Shown: positions 35,891 through 44,594 of the stretch, piece by piece | Position numbering within the stretch: position 1 is the stretch's first letter | How the letters are laid out: every line of letters starts with the position of its first letter | Assembly: GCA_017745295.1 (NCBI GenBank) | Contig: JAGHZR010000011.1 | Location: 56,559-120,558, forward strand | DNA length: 64,000 bases | DNA from: Novosphingobium sp. | Lineage (GTDB): Bacteria > Pseudomonadota > Alphaproteobacteria > Sphingomonadales > Sphingomonadaceae | Direction of reading: 5' to 3' | The notes under the pieces: model-generated | What the model saw: the letters and a program-made list of their open reading frames with translations, nothing else | Database searches by the model: none | What the model was told of the DNA's origin: nothing | Translations under genes and position numbers: made by a program

Positions 35891-38197
35891 ATGGTGACCA
35901 CGACCGACGAAGACTCAGATCCGTTCGACGCCATCGTCGATGCGCCTTTCGATGCCGCGCTTTCCGAGCGCTATCTCGTCTATGCGCTGTCCACGATCAC
36001 GGCCCGTTCGCTGCCGGACTTGCGCGACGGGATGAAGCCGGTCCACCGCCGCCTGCTCTGGGCGATGCGGCAGCTCAAGCTCGATCCCGCCAGCGCCTAC
36101 AAGAAGTCGGCCCGCGTCGTCGGCGATGTCATCGGTAAGTATCACCCGCATGGCGACGCTTCGGTCTACGATGCGATGGTGCGCCTCGCACAGGAATTCT
36201 CGCTGCGCTATCCGCTGGTGCAGGGGCAGGGCAACTTCGGCAATATCGACGGCGATAATGCGGCGGCCTACCGCTACACCGAAGCGCGCCTGACGCGCAC
36301 CGCGATCCACCTTATGGCGGGGCTGGATGAGGGCACCGTTGATTTCGTTCCCACTTATAACGGTGAAGAGAGCGAGCCGGAAATCTTCCCCGGCATCTTC
36401 CCCAACTTGCTGGCGAACGGCTCGACCGGCATCGCCGTGGGCATGGCCACCTCGATCCCGAGCCACAACGTCGCCGAGATCATCGATGCGACGATGATGC
36501 TGATCGACAATCCCCATGCCGAGCACGACCAGCTCATGCAGGTCTTCCACGGCCCGGACTTCGCGACCGGCGGTCTCGTGGTCGACAGTCCCGAGGCGAT
36601 CAGCCATGCCTATGCCACCGGCAAGGGCGCCTTCCGCGTGCGCGGGCGCTTTTCCACCGGCCGAATTGAAACGGGGGATGCGGCAGGTCATTGGGAAGAA
36701 ACCGGCGTCGAGAAGCTGGGCAGCGGCCAGTGGCAGCTGGTCATTTCCGAAATTCCCTACATGCTGGCCAAGGGCAAGCTGATCGAGCAGGTCGCCGCGC
36801 TGATCGCCGACCGCAAGCTGCCGATCCTCGAAGACATTCGCGACGAGAGCGACGAGCAGATCCGCATCGTCTTCGTGCCCAAGAGCCGCAACGTCGATCC
36901 CGAGATGCTCAAGGAGAGCCTCTACAAGCTGACCGATCTGGAAAGCCGCTTCTCGCTGAACCTCAACGTGCTGGATTCGCACCGCACGCCGGGGGTTCTG
37001 GGGCTGAAGCTGCTGCTGTCCGAATGGGTCTACAGCCAGATCGACATCCTGCTGCGCCGCACCCGGCACCGGCTGGAGAAGATCGCCTCGCGGCTGGAAC
37101 TGGTCGCGGGCTACATCATCGCCTACCTCAACCTCGACCGGATCATCGAGATCATCCGCACCGAGGACGAGCCCAAGCCGGTGATGATGGCCGAGTTCGG
37201 GCTGACCGATCGCCAGGCCGAAGCCATCCTCAACATGCGCCTGCGCAGCTTGCGCAAGCTGGAGGAAATGGAGCTTCGCAAGGAGCACGAGGAACTGCTG
37301 AAGGAGCAGGACGAGCTCAACAAGCTGCTCGAAAGCCCGGCCCGCCAGCGCACCCGCCTGAAGCGCGATCTTACCAATCTGCGCAAGGACTATGCCGAGA
37401 ACACCGAACTCGGCCGCCGCCGCACCACGATTGCGCAGGCGACGCCGACCGTCGAATTCTCGATGGACGCGATGATCGAGAAGGAACCGGTGACGGTGAT
37501 CCTCTCGGCACGCGGCTGGATTCGCGCGGCGAAGGGGCATGTTGCGCTAGACGGCGATTTCAAGTTCAAGGAGGGCGACGGTCCGGCCTTCGCGTTCCAT
37601 GCGCAGACTACCGACAAGATCCTGATCGCCGCGGACAACGGGCGCTTCTACACGCTCGGCGCCGACAAGCTGCCGGGCGCGCGCGGTTTCGGCGAGCCGA
37701 TCCGCACGATGGTCGATATCGATGCCGAGGCGCATATCGTCGCGGCGTTGCCCTACAGACCCAAGGCGCAATTGCTGCTGGCCTCGAACGTCGGGCGTGG
37801 CTTTGCCGCCGAGGCGGACGAGCTGCTGGCGGAAACCCGCAAGGGCCGCGCGGTCATGTCCACCAAGCAGGGCGTGCAGCTTGCCTTCGTGCGCGAGATT
37901 CCGGCGGAGCACGATCACGTCGCGGTCGTCGGCGACAACCGCAAGCTGGTGATCTTCAGTCTTGAGGAATTGCCGGTCATGGCCAAGGGGCAGGGCGTCA
38001 CGCTCCAGCGCTACCGTGACGGCGGGCTGTCCGACATCATCACGCTCAAGCTGGAGGACGGCCTTTCCTGGACCATGGGCGGCGATACCGGCCGCACGCG
38101 GACCGAGAAGGACATGGTCATGTGGAAGGTCGCGCGCGGCGCGGCTGGTCGTCTCCCGCCGGTCGGGTTCCCGCGGGATAACAAGTTTCAGGGGTGA
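35891..38197 (+). CDS. parC: DNA topoisomerase IV subunit A
   Basis: The 768-aa type IIA topoisomerase subunit decatenates chromosomes with ParE. The catalytic tyrosine is Tyr129 in AAAYRYTEARLT. The quinolone-determining region reads GKYHPHGDASVYDAM, with Ala90 and Asp94 at the positions of E. coli Ser80 and Glu84. The N-terminal extension before FDAALSERYLVYALSTI is typical, and the C-terminal beta-pinwheel (about 520-750) is present. Confidence 0.95.
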   Translation: MVTTTDEDSDPFDAIVDAPFDAALSERYLVYALSTITARSLPDLRDGMKPVHRRLLWAMRQLKLDPASAYKKSARVVGDVIGKYHPHGDASVYDAMVRLAQEFSLRYPLVQGQGNFGNIDGDNAAAYRYTEARLTRTAIHLMAGLDEGTVDFVPTYNGEESEPEIFPGIFPNLLANGSTGIAVGMATSIPSHNVAEIIDATMMLIDNPHAEHDQLMQVFHGPDFATGGLVVDSPEAISHAYATGKGAFRVRGRFSTGRIETGDAAGHWEETGVEKLGSGQWQLVISEIPYMLAKGKLIEQVAALIADRKLPILEDIRDESDEQIRIVFVPKSRNVDPEMLKESLYKLTDLESRFSLNLNVLDSHRTPGVLGLKLLLSEWVYSQIDILLRRTRHRLEKIASRLELVAGYIIAYLNLDRIIEIIRTEDEPKPVMMAEFGLTDRQAEAILNMRLRSLRKLEEMELRKEHEELLKEQDELNKLLESPARQRTRLKRDLTNLRKDYAENTELGRRRTTIAQATPTVEFSMDAMIEKEPVTVILSARGWIRAAKGHVALDGDFKFKEGDGPAFAFHAQTTDKILIAADNGRFYTLGADKLPGARGFGEPIRTMVDIDAEAHIVAALPYRPKAQLLLASNVGRGFAAEADELLAETRKGRAVMSTKQGVQLAFVREIPAEHDHVAVVGDNRKLVIFSLEELPVMAKGQGVTLQRYRDGGLSDIITLKLEDGLSWTMGGDTGRTRTEKDMVMWKVARGAAGRLPPVGFPRDNKFQG

Positions 38198-38231
38198 GCA
38201 GAGGGGGCATGTCTCAGGGCTCCCCAGTGTT

Positions 38232-38316
38232 CGTCATTGCGAGCGTAGCGAAGCAATCCAGAGTCGAGCCGAGCCGCTCTGGTTTGCCGCGTCGGCTTCG
38301 CCTCCTCGCAATGACG
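38232..38316. repeat. Palindromic intergenic repeat, family A
   Basis: CGTCATTGCGAGC...AAGCAATCCAGAG opens the left arm, and GTCGGCTTCGCCTCCTCGCAATGACG closes the right arm. It is the second copy of the element at 1890-1979 and lies between convergent parC and the retropepsin-like genes. Confidence 0.85.
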
Positions 38317-38356
38317 AAGGGGAGGGGCTGAATGGATCGACGTTTGCGAAGGTGTC

Positions 38357-39013
38357 TTACGTCGCCGGTTGCGGGTGATGCGGCACGAGGATCAGCGTCC
38401 GGCCCTCGACGCGCCAGCTTGCCAGCCGTGAGAGCAGGTTCATGCCGATGACGTTCTGGTCCTCCAGCCCCGGCGCCACCACCACGTCGAGCTGACGCGC
38501 GACGACGCTGCCGAAGCGCAGTTCGTCCACCGTGCCGAGTTCCGCCGCGACCGTGCCGTTGGCGGTGCGCATGGCGATGTTCTGGCGCAGCGGCTGGGCG
38601 CGGACTGCGGCGGCATTGGCAAGGCGGGGTGAGATTGCCGTCAGCGTCGCGCCGGTGTCGACGAGGAAATCGCCTGCGACGCCGTTGATCGTGGCGTGGA
38701 CCCAGAAATGGCCGTCCGGCTTCATCGGCACGCGGGTCTCGCCGCCGCTCACGCTCTGGCGCGAGAGGCCGAGTTCTGGAAGTTCGAGGCCCGGCAGGGC
38801 GAAGTCCATGCCGCCGGTGAGGCGGGTCGCCTGCGCTACGGTCAGCAGCAGCGCGGCGACGAGGCCGAGATTGCCGACCCCGCGAATGAAGCCGCCCAGC
38901 AGCGGCAAGGGGCCACGCAGCAATCCGCCGAGCACGGTGACGAAGATCGCCGCCATTGCGAGCGCCAGCAGCGGCTGGCTCGCGAGGAAAGACAGGAGTT
39001 CGGGAAAGTCCAT
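38357..39013 (-). CDS. Membrane-anchored retropepsin-like aspartic protease, copy 2
   Basis: The 218-aa protein has two N-terminal hydrophobic segments, then a clan AA aspartic-protease domain with DFLVDTGATLTAIS (catalytic DTG) and NVIGMNLLSRLASWRVEGRTLILVP. This matches the TIGR02281 single-domain retropepsin family. It follows a paralog on the same strand with 43 bp between, and the two share layout and the C-terminal NLLS-LASWRVE pattern. Dimerisation is expected because each has one DTG. Confidence 0.9.
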   Translation of the reverse strand: MDFPELLSFLASQPLLALAMAAIFVTVLGGLLRGPLPLLGGFIRGVGNLGLVAALLLTVAQATRLTGGMDFALPGLELPELGLSRQSVSGGETRVPMKPDGHFWVHATINGVAGDFLVDTGATLTAISPRLANAAAVRAQPLRQNIAMRTANGTVAAELGTVDELRFGSVVARQLDVVVAPGLEDQNVIGMNLLSRLASWRVEGRTLILVPHHPQPAT

Positions 39014-39056
39014 CAGCGGCCCATAACAGGAACACCCTGTATGAAGGCTGACCGGA

Positions 39057-39698
39057 TCACGGCTTCGGCGTGGCGCGCGGCACGAGGATCAGGCGGTTGT
39101 TCTCGACCCGCCAGCTCGCCAGCTGCGAAAGCAGGTTCATGCCGATGACATTGGTTTCGACTTCGCTGTCCGGGCCGATCGCTACCGGCAGGCCTCGGGC
39201 CTCGATCGAGCCGAAATCGAGCGTGCTCGCCGTGGCCATGCGCGCGATGATCGTGCCGTTCGCCGTATCCAGCATGACACCCTGATCGTCCGGATCGGGT
39301 TGGAGACCGGCGCGGGCGGCGACCGATTTGGAGACGCCGGTATAAGTCGCGCCGGTATCGACGAGGAAGTCCACCGCCTCGCCGTTGAGCCTGGCCTGCA
39401 CCCAATAGTGCCCGTCGGCGCGCAAAGGGATTACCGTTTCGCTGCCCTCGATCGAAGGCGGCCGCGTCTCGTCCAGCCAGAGCGCGGCTTCCGAGCGGGT
39501 ATTGTGGAGCGCGATCTGCGTCACCGTCAGCAGCAGGGCGGCGACAAGGCCGAGGTTCGACAGGTTCCGCAGGGTCTGGCCAAGGCGCGGGCGGCGCTGG
39601 GCCAGCATTCCTGCCGCCACGGCGACGAGAATAGCCAGGATAGTCAGCGCGAGCAGCGGCTTTTCGTAGAGAAGGCTGCCCAGTTCGCCGAGGTTCAT
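39057..39698 (-). CDS. Membrane-anchored retropepsin-like aspartic protease, copy 1
   Basis: The 213-aa paralog of the next gene has the same architecture: two membrane segments, a spacer, DFLVDTGATYTGVS with the catalytic DTG, and NVIGMNLLSQLASWRVENNRLILVP. The start overlaps the cca stop by 4 bp. The tandem pair could form homo- or heterodimers. Substrate is unknown. Confidence 0.9.
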   Translation of the reverse strand: MNLGELGSLLYEKPLLALTILAILVAVAAGMLAQRRPRLGQTLRNLSNLGLVAALLLTVTQIALHNTRSEAALWLDETRPPSIEGSETVIPLRADGHYWVQARLNGEAVDFLVDTGATYTGVSKSVAARAGLQPDPDDQGVMLDTANGTIIARMATASTLDFGSIEARGLPVAIGPDSEVETNVIGMNLLSQLASWRVENNRLILVPRATPKP

Positions 39699-40867
39699 GA
39701 GTTCTGGCCGGCCAGCTCGGCGTCGAGGAGCGCGGAGACGCGGGCCTCGTCCGGGAAGCCTTCGGCGACCCAGCGGTCCTCGACCCGGCGCAGCAGGCGG
39801 GCGACTTCCGGTCCGGCGCCGACCCCGCGCGCGACGATCTGTCCGCCCTTGAGCGGGAAGGCCGGAACTGCCCAGCCGGAGAGCGGCGAGGCATCGGCTC
39901 CGGCGATCAGCACGCGGTCGAGCGCGCTCTCGGTGCCGAGGCGGTAGGCGAGGGCGCGGGGTTCTTCAGTCTCTTCGGTACGGGCGGCAGCGGCGGCGAG
40001 GCGCTTCTTCTGCGCGCCCGAAAGGCGGAAGCGCGAGGCGACCTGTTCGGCCAGCGGCACTTGCGCGGGCAGCAGCGCGGCGAGGCGGCGGATCGCTTCG
40101 GGGGCGATTCCCTGCGCCTGCTCCACCGCGACGAGGGCGGCGAGCGCCTCCGGGTCGGCCTCGGGCAGGATCACCGCTAGCACGCCGAGTTCGGCCATGC
40201 GGGCCACCGTCGGCGCCGGATCGGGCAAGCCGAGCAGGTTCATCATCTCCATGCCGACCCGCTCGCGCGACAGGCCCTTGAGGGTTGGCGCGAGTTCGGC
40301 GCAGGCGCTTTCGGCCTCCGCATCGGCAGGGACCGTGCCGAAGCGGGCCTGGAAACGGAAGTAGCGCAAGATGCGCAAGTGATCCTCACGGATGCGCTGC
40401 CGGGCATCGCCGATGAAGCGCACATGCCGCGCGGCGAGGTCCGCAAGCCCGCCGAACCAGTCGAAGATCTCGCCCGTGACCGGATCGGCATAGAGCGCGT
40501 TGATCGTGAAGTCGCGCCGCGCCGCATCCTCGCGCCATTCGGTGGCGAAGGCGACGGTGGCGCGGCGGCCGTCGGTGGAGACGTCATGGCGCAAGGTGGT
40601 TATCTCGACCGGGCCGCCGGGCAGTACTGCCGTGACGGTGCCGTGCTCGATCCCGGTCGGGACATGGCGGATCTGCGCGGTCCAGAGCCGTTGCATGACG
40701 TCCTCGGGCAGCAGCGCGGTGGCCATGTCGATGTCCTTGACCGGCTGGCCGAGCAGGCTGTCCCGCACGGCGCCGCCGACGTAGCGGGCCTTGTCATGGC
40801 CGAGCGCGGCGACCAGTGCGGCAAGATCGTCGCGGGCCATCCAGTCGGCGGTCAGTTTCTCAGTCAT
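39695..40867 (-). CDS. cca: CCA tRNA nucleotidyltransferase
   Basis: The 390-aa class II nucleotidyltransferase has YVGGAVRDSLLGQPVKDIDMAT (GGxVRD and DxD metal site), RRATVAFATEWREDAARRDFTINALYAD (motif B) and the ERVGMEMMNLL neck. It adds or repairs the 3' CCA of tRNA. The start overlaps the Nudix gene by 8 bp. Poly(A) polymerase is less likely from the length and motif spacing. Confidence 0.93.
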   Translation of the reverse strand: MTEKLTADWMARDDLAALVAALGHDKARYVGGAVRDSLLGQPVKDIDMATALLPEDVMQRLWTAQIRHVPTGIEHGTVTAVLPGGPVEITTLRHDVSTDGRRATVAFATEWREDAARRDFTINALYADPVTGEIFDWFGGLADLAARHVRFIGDARQRIREDHLRILRYFRFQARFGTVPADAEAESACAELAPTLKGLSRERVGMEMMNLLGLPDPAPTVARMAELGVLAVILPEADPEALAALVAVEQAQGIAPEAIRRLAALLPAQVPLAEQVASRFRLSGAQKKRLAAAAARTEETEEPRALAYRLGTESALDRVLIAGADASPLSGWAVPAFPLKGGQIVARGVGAGPEVARLLRRVEDRWVAEGFPDEARVSALLDAELAGQNS

Positions 40868-41453
40868 TCCAGTTCAGCCTGCGGGCAAGATTGTGAAGGA
40901 TGGCGCCGGTGACGCCCCAGATACGGTGGTCGTGCCAGTTGATCTCGACGAAAGCATGGCGGGCGCCTTCGGCCTCGATCCATTTGGTCTTCTGGTTGGC
41001 GGGGTCGAGCACGAATTCGGCAGGGGCCTCGAACCACTGCGCCACTTCGGCGGGGTTCGGGACGATCGGCAGGTCGGGCGGGATCACACCGATCACCGGG
41101 GTAATCTCGTAGCCGCTGCCGGTGCGATAGAGGTCGCCGGTGCCGATCACCTGCACGTCGCTGGGACGGATGCCGAGTTCCTCGTGCGCTTCCCTGAGGG
41201 CGCCCTCGATGGCGGTCTCGCCGGGGTCGAGGCGTCCGCCGGGGAAGGCGATCTGGCCGGGATGGGCGCGCATCGTCGAGGGACGGTGCAGCAGCAGCAT
41301 GCCGGGGCGCGGGCGCTCGGTCAGGGTGATGAGCACGGCGGCGGGCTTGAACGTCTCGATTCGATGGATGCGCGGATCGATCCAGAGTTCGCCGGGCGCG
41401 TCCTTCTGTCCGGCGGCGAAACGACGGGAGACATCGTCGAACAGGGTGCTCAT
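40860..41453 (-). CDS. Nudix hydrolase, CoA pyrophosphatase type
   Basis: The 197-aa protein has a complete Nudix box GGRLDPGETAIEGALREAHEELG preceded by LLHRPSTMRAHPGQIAFP, the UPF0035 motif that marks CoA pyrophosphatases. It would cleave CoA or oxidised CoA to phosphopantetheine and 3',5'-ADP. It overlaps neighbours on both sides, in the conserved DUF1285-Nudix-cca order. Confidence 0.92.
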   Translation of the reverse strand: MSTLFDDVSRRFAAGQKDAPGELWIDPRIHRIETFKPAAVLITLTERPRPGMLLLHRPSTMRAHPGQIAFPGGRLDPGETAIEGALREAHEELGIRPSDVQVIGTGDLYRTGSGYEITPVIGVIPPDLPIVPNPAEVAQWFEAPAEFVLDPANQKTKWIEAEGARHAFVEINWHDHRIWGVTGAILHNLARRLNWND

Positions 41454-41998
41454 GCCGGGACCAGTCCGAAGCGCGCGCCTTGGCTGGATACCGTGAGATC
41501 GTCCCCGCCCGCCAGCGCGATTTCGGCAAGCTGGCCGTAAGTGCTGCGGTTGAGGCGGGCCTCGGTGCCGTTACGGACGCCGAGGTAGATCGCGGGCGTT
41601 TCCGGATCGCCCTCGCTGCGGATCGGGTGGTCTGGCCCGGCGATGACGAAATCGTCGGTGTTGAGGCGGAAGACCAGCGTATCGCCGTCCTGCCGCACAT
41701 CGACGGCAATAAACGGGGCGTCTTCCACTTCGATCGACAGTTTTTCGACCGGCGTGACGAGCCAGTGCCGACCGTTCTCGTCCCGCAGCAGCAGCGAGGC
41801 GAAAGCGCGGATCATGGCGGGACGACGAATCTCGCCGCCCTGATGGAACCAGCGGCCGTCGGCGCGGATCGTCATCTCGCTGTCGCCGATGTTTTGCGGC
41901 GACCACTCGGAGACGGGCGGCAGCTTGCGGGCCGCGACCAGTTCGGCCACCTGGGCGAGCGAAAGGGCGTTCAGATCGGGCGGCGGTTCATAGGGCAT
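41450..41998 (-). CDS. DUF1285 family protein
   Basis: The 182-aa protein has the DUF1285 pattern: IGDSEMTIRADGRWFHQGGEIRRPAMIRAFASLL, then WLVTPVEKLSIEVEDAPFIAVDV and the C-terminal beta strands with NTDDFVIAGPDHPIR. Function is unknown. It starts the DUF1285-Nudix-cca-retropepsin run. Confidence 0.9.
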   Translation of the reverse strand: MPYEPPPDLNALSLAQVAELVAARKLPPVSEWSPQNIGDSEMTIRADGRWFHQGGEIRRPAMIRAFASLLLRDENGRHWLVTPVEKLSIEVEDAPFIAVDVRQDGDTLVFRLNTDDFVIAGPDHPIRSEGDPETPAIYLGVRNGTEARLNRSTYGQLAEIALAGGDDLTVSSQGARFGLVPA

Positions 41999-42053
41999 GG
42001 CTTCCCGATGCCAGATCGGGCGCTGTGCGCCAAGGCCTCGACGTCCGGAACTA

Positions 42054-42572
42054 TCAGCGCAGCCAGGGACCGAGCATGCCTTCGCGCGGGAGCACGGCGG
42101 GGTTCTCGCAGCGGACGAGCAGGCGGTGCCGCTCGAACGGGCCGGGCAGGTTCCAGCCCTGTGTCCACTCGTTGCTATAGCCCCAGAAGCGCCCGTAATA
42201 CTCGGGATCGCCGACCATGACCTGCGGCAGCGGCGCGCGCGAGTCGATACCGGCCATGGCCGCCGACATCAGCGCCTGACCGTAACCCTGGCCCTGATGA
42301 CCGGGCATGACCGCAACCGGGCCGACCATGATCATCGGATGGGCGCGGCCTTCCGGATCGTTGAGGGCGACGGGCCAGCACTGGATCGTGCCGACCAGCA
42401 TCTCGTCGGCATCGAGCGCGGCGAAGCTGAGACCGGGGAGCCAGTCCACGCCCTCGCGCACCTTGTAGGCGGTGCGCTTGTGTCGCTCGGGTTCGAACGC
42501 GCTGTCGAGCAGGGCCTCGACGAGAACGGGATCGACATTGTCGAGCGGAATGAGAGTGGCAGCTTCGGACAT
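42054..42572 (-). CDS. GNAT-family N-acetyltransferase
   Basis: From ATG 42572 (MSEAATLIPLDNVD) the protein is 172 aa. It has the acetyl-CoA P-loop VGPVAVMPGHQGQGYGQALM (Q/RxxGxG/A) and PQVMVGDPEYYGRFWGY, typical of a GNAT of the YhbS type. The start inside the reading frame was chosen because the upstream extension runs into an intergenic region without homology. Substrate unknown. Confidence 0.88.
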   Translation of the reverse strand: MSEAATLIPLDNVDPVLVEALLDSAFEPERHKRTAYKVREGVDWLPGLSFAALDADEMLVGTIQCWPVALNDPEGRAHPMIMVGPVAVMPGHQGQGYGQALMSAAMAGIDSRAPLPQVMVGDPEYYGRFWGYSNEWTQGWNLPGPFERHRLLVRCENPAVLPREGMLGPWLR

Positions 42573-42662
42573 GGCGCGCGCCACTAGGTGCGGCGCGCGC
42601 ATTTGTCGATTCAATTCGCAATGGGCCCCGGCGGTGTCATCTGGGAGAGCGGCCGGTTTCCA

Positions 42663-42752
42663 CGTCATGCTAAACTTGTTTCAGCATCCATTTTGCCGAA
42701 CAGACCGAAGCCCGAGCGGCACGATGGATGCTGAAGCAAGTTCAGCATGACG
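42663..42752. repeat. Inverted repeat, family B (variant)
   Basis: The 29-bp arms at 42663-42691 and 42724-42752 are reverse complements with two mismatches. The consensus resembles CATGCTGAACTTGTTTCAGC, that is, family B with GC in place of some GG pairs, and a shorter spacer of 32 bp. Confidence 0.85.
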
Positions 42753-42784
42753 AGTGTTCTAGACCAGGCAGTGTGCCTCGACGG

Positions 42785-43963
42785 TTACGTTTTCGGCGTC
42801 AGTTTCAGCAGGTGTCCCGAGGCGTCCGCCGGGCCGTCTTCCAGCAGCCAGATCGTGCCATCGGCGCCTTGCTCGATCTCGCGGATGCGGTTTTCGAGCG
42901 GGTAACGGGCTTCCTCCACCGCCTTCTCGCCGTCGATCCGGACGCGCACCACGCCGGGCACGGTGAAGGAGGCGATCAGCACCTGGCCTTTCCACTGCGG
43001 GAACAGGGCGCCCGAGTAGAAGATGAAGTCGCCCGGCGCGATCACCGGATTCCAGCTGATCGCCGGGGCGGCGAGGTCGGGGCGGGTCGAGTTGCGGGGA
43101 ATCGGTTTGCCGTCGTAATGGTCGCCGTCCGAGACCAGCGGCCAGCCGTAGTTCTGCCCCGGCTTCACGAGGTTCAGCTCGTCCCCGCCCGCCGGGCCGT
43201 GTTCGAGATCCCAGAGCCGCCCCTGCGCATCGAACGCGAGGCCAAGCACGTTGCGGTGGCCGTAGGACCAGATCTGGTTGGTCGGCACGGGCTTGTCGGC
43301 CCAGGGGTTGCCGGGCGCGGGGGTGCCGTCGGGCAGGAGGCGCACGATCTTGCCGAGATTGGTGCCGAGGTCCTGCGCGGGCGTGAACTTCTGTCGCTCG
43401 CCGGAACTGACGAACAGGTATTTGCCGTCGGGCGAGAAGGCGAGGCGGTGCGAATAGTGGCCCTGTCCGGTCACCTTGGGCACCTGTCGCCAGATCACCG
43501 AAAGGCCCTGGATCGCGCAAGTCGTCGGTTGCGGGCAGGAGAGGGTGCCCTTGCCTACCACCGCGCCGCGCGTGTCACCCTGACCCGCTTCGGCCCAGCT
43601 GAGGTAGATGGTCCGGCCGTCGAGCGTGGCACCGCTCTGGTCCGGCGCGAAGATCACGTCGCCGAGGCCGCCCTGGCCGCCGTAATCGACCTTGGGTGCG
43701 CCGGAGACGGTGCCCGGAGTACCGTCCGCGAGGCGCAGCCTGATCGTGCCCTTCCGCTCGGTGACGATCATCGCGCCGGTGGTCTTGTCGATCGCCATGG
43801 CCCAGGGTTCGTCGAAGCTGGCGACCTGCTCCACCTTGAACGGCGTGTCGTCGGAGGATGCGGAGGCCTTGTCCCCGGTGACTGCGGCGCCGCAGCTTGC
43901 CAGCACGAGAGCGACGGGCGATACCGCCGCAAGGAACGATCTGGAGATAATCGGCTTCGTCAT
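42785..43963 (-). CDS. PQQ-dependent sugar (sorbosone-type) dehydrogenase lipoprotein
   Basis: The 392-aa protein has a lipoprotein signal peptide ending in LASC. The beta-propeller domain has FDEPWAMAIDKTTGAMIVTERKG, GQGGLGDVIFAP, GHYSHRLAFSPDGKYLFVSSGE, SYGHRNVLGLAFDAQGRLWDLEHGPAGGDELN and GQNYGWPLVS, the pattern of Asd/GDH-B-type aldose dehydrogenases. Substrate sugar unknown. Its ATG shares bases with the rnhB ATG on the other strand (CATG). Confidence 0.9.
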   Translation of the reverse strand: MTKPIISRSFLAAVSPVALVLASCGAAVTGDKASASSDDTPFKVEQVASFDEPWAMAIDKTTGAMIVTERKGTIRLRLADGTPGTVSGAPKVDYGGQGGLGDVIFAPDQSGATLDGRTIYLSWAEAGQGDTRGAVVGKGTLSCPQPTTCAIQGLSVIWRQVPKVTGQGHYSHRLAFSPDGKYLFVSSGERQKFTPAQDLGTNLGKIVRLLPDGTPAPGNPWADKPVPTNQIWSYGHRNVLGLAFDAQGRLWDLEHGPAGGDELNLVKPGQNYGWPLVSDGDHYDGKPIPRNSTRPDLAAPAISWNPVIAPGDFIFYSGALFPQWKGQVLIASFTVPGVVRVRIDGEKAVEEARYPLENRIREIEQGADGTIWLLEDGPADASGHLLKLTPKT

Positions 43964-44594
43964 GTCGGTCGCACCCCTGAATGAATCTGGTTTCCCTCTA
44001 ACGAACCGCCTCGTCATCGGTGTCGATGAAGCGGGGCGAGGGCCTCTGGCCGGTCCGGTTGTGGCGGGCGCGGTGGTCCTGTGCAAGCCCCGGCCGTCCG
44101 GGCTGGACGATTCCAAGAAACTTTCGGGCAAGCGCCGCGCCGAGCTGGAAGCCACGATCAAGCGTCGCTGCCGCTGGGCGGTGGGCGTGGTGGACGTGGA
44201 GGAGATCGACCGCCTCAACATCTTCGGCGCGACGATGCTGGCGATGACCCGCGCCGTCGCCGCGCTCTGCGACCAGCTTGGTCATGACCCGCACGAAGTC
44301 CTGATCGACGGCAACATGACGCCGATGAATCGCACCGCCGAGTGGCGCTGGCAGGCGCGCGCCATCGTCGGTGGCGACGCGATCGAGCCGTGCATCTCCG
44401 CCGCCTCGATCATCGCCAAGGAACACCGCGACCGCCTGATGCGCGAACTGGCCGAGGCCCATCCGCACTACGGGTGGGAGCGCAACGCCGGGTACGGCAC
44501 GGCCCAGCATCTGACGGCGCTGCGCCTGCACGGACCCACCCCGCATCACCGGCGCAGTTTCGCGCCGGTCGCGCAGCTGGAGATGGCGCTTTGA
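43962..44594 (+). CDS. rnhB: Ribonuclease HII
   Basis: RnhB removes ribonucleotides and RNA primers from DNA. The 210-aa protein has the catalytic pattern VIGVDEAGRGPLAGPVVAGAV (DE), LDDSKKLS, EVLIDGN and the final acid in YGWERNAGYGT context. The only in-frame ATG is 43962, whose nearest purine-rich site lies about 18 nt upstream, so the true start could differ. It overlaps the divergent lipoprotein start codon. Confidence 0.92.
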   Translation: MSVAPLNESGFPLTNRLVIGVDEAGRGPLAGPVVAGAVVLCKPRPSGLDDSKKLSGKRRAELEATIKRRCRWAVGVVDVEEIDRLNIFGATMLAMTRAVAALCDQLGHDPHEVLIDGNMTPMNRTAEWRWQARAIVGGDAIEPCISAASIIAKEHRDRLMRELAEAHPHYGWERNAGYGTAQHLTALRLHGPTPHHRRSFAPVAQLEMAL

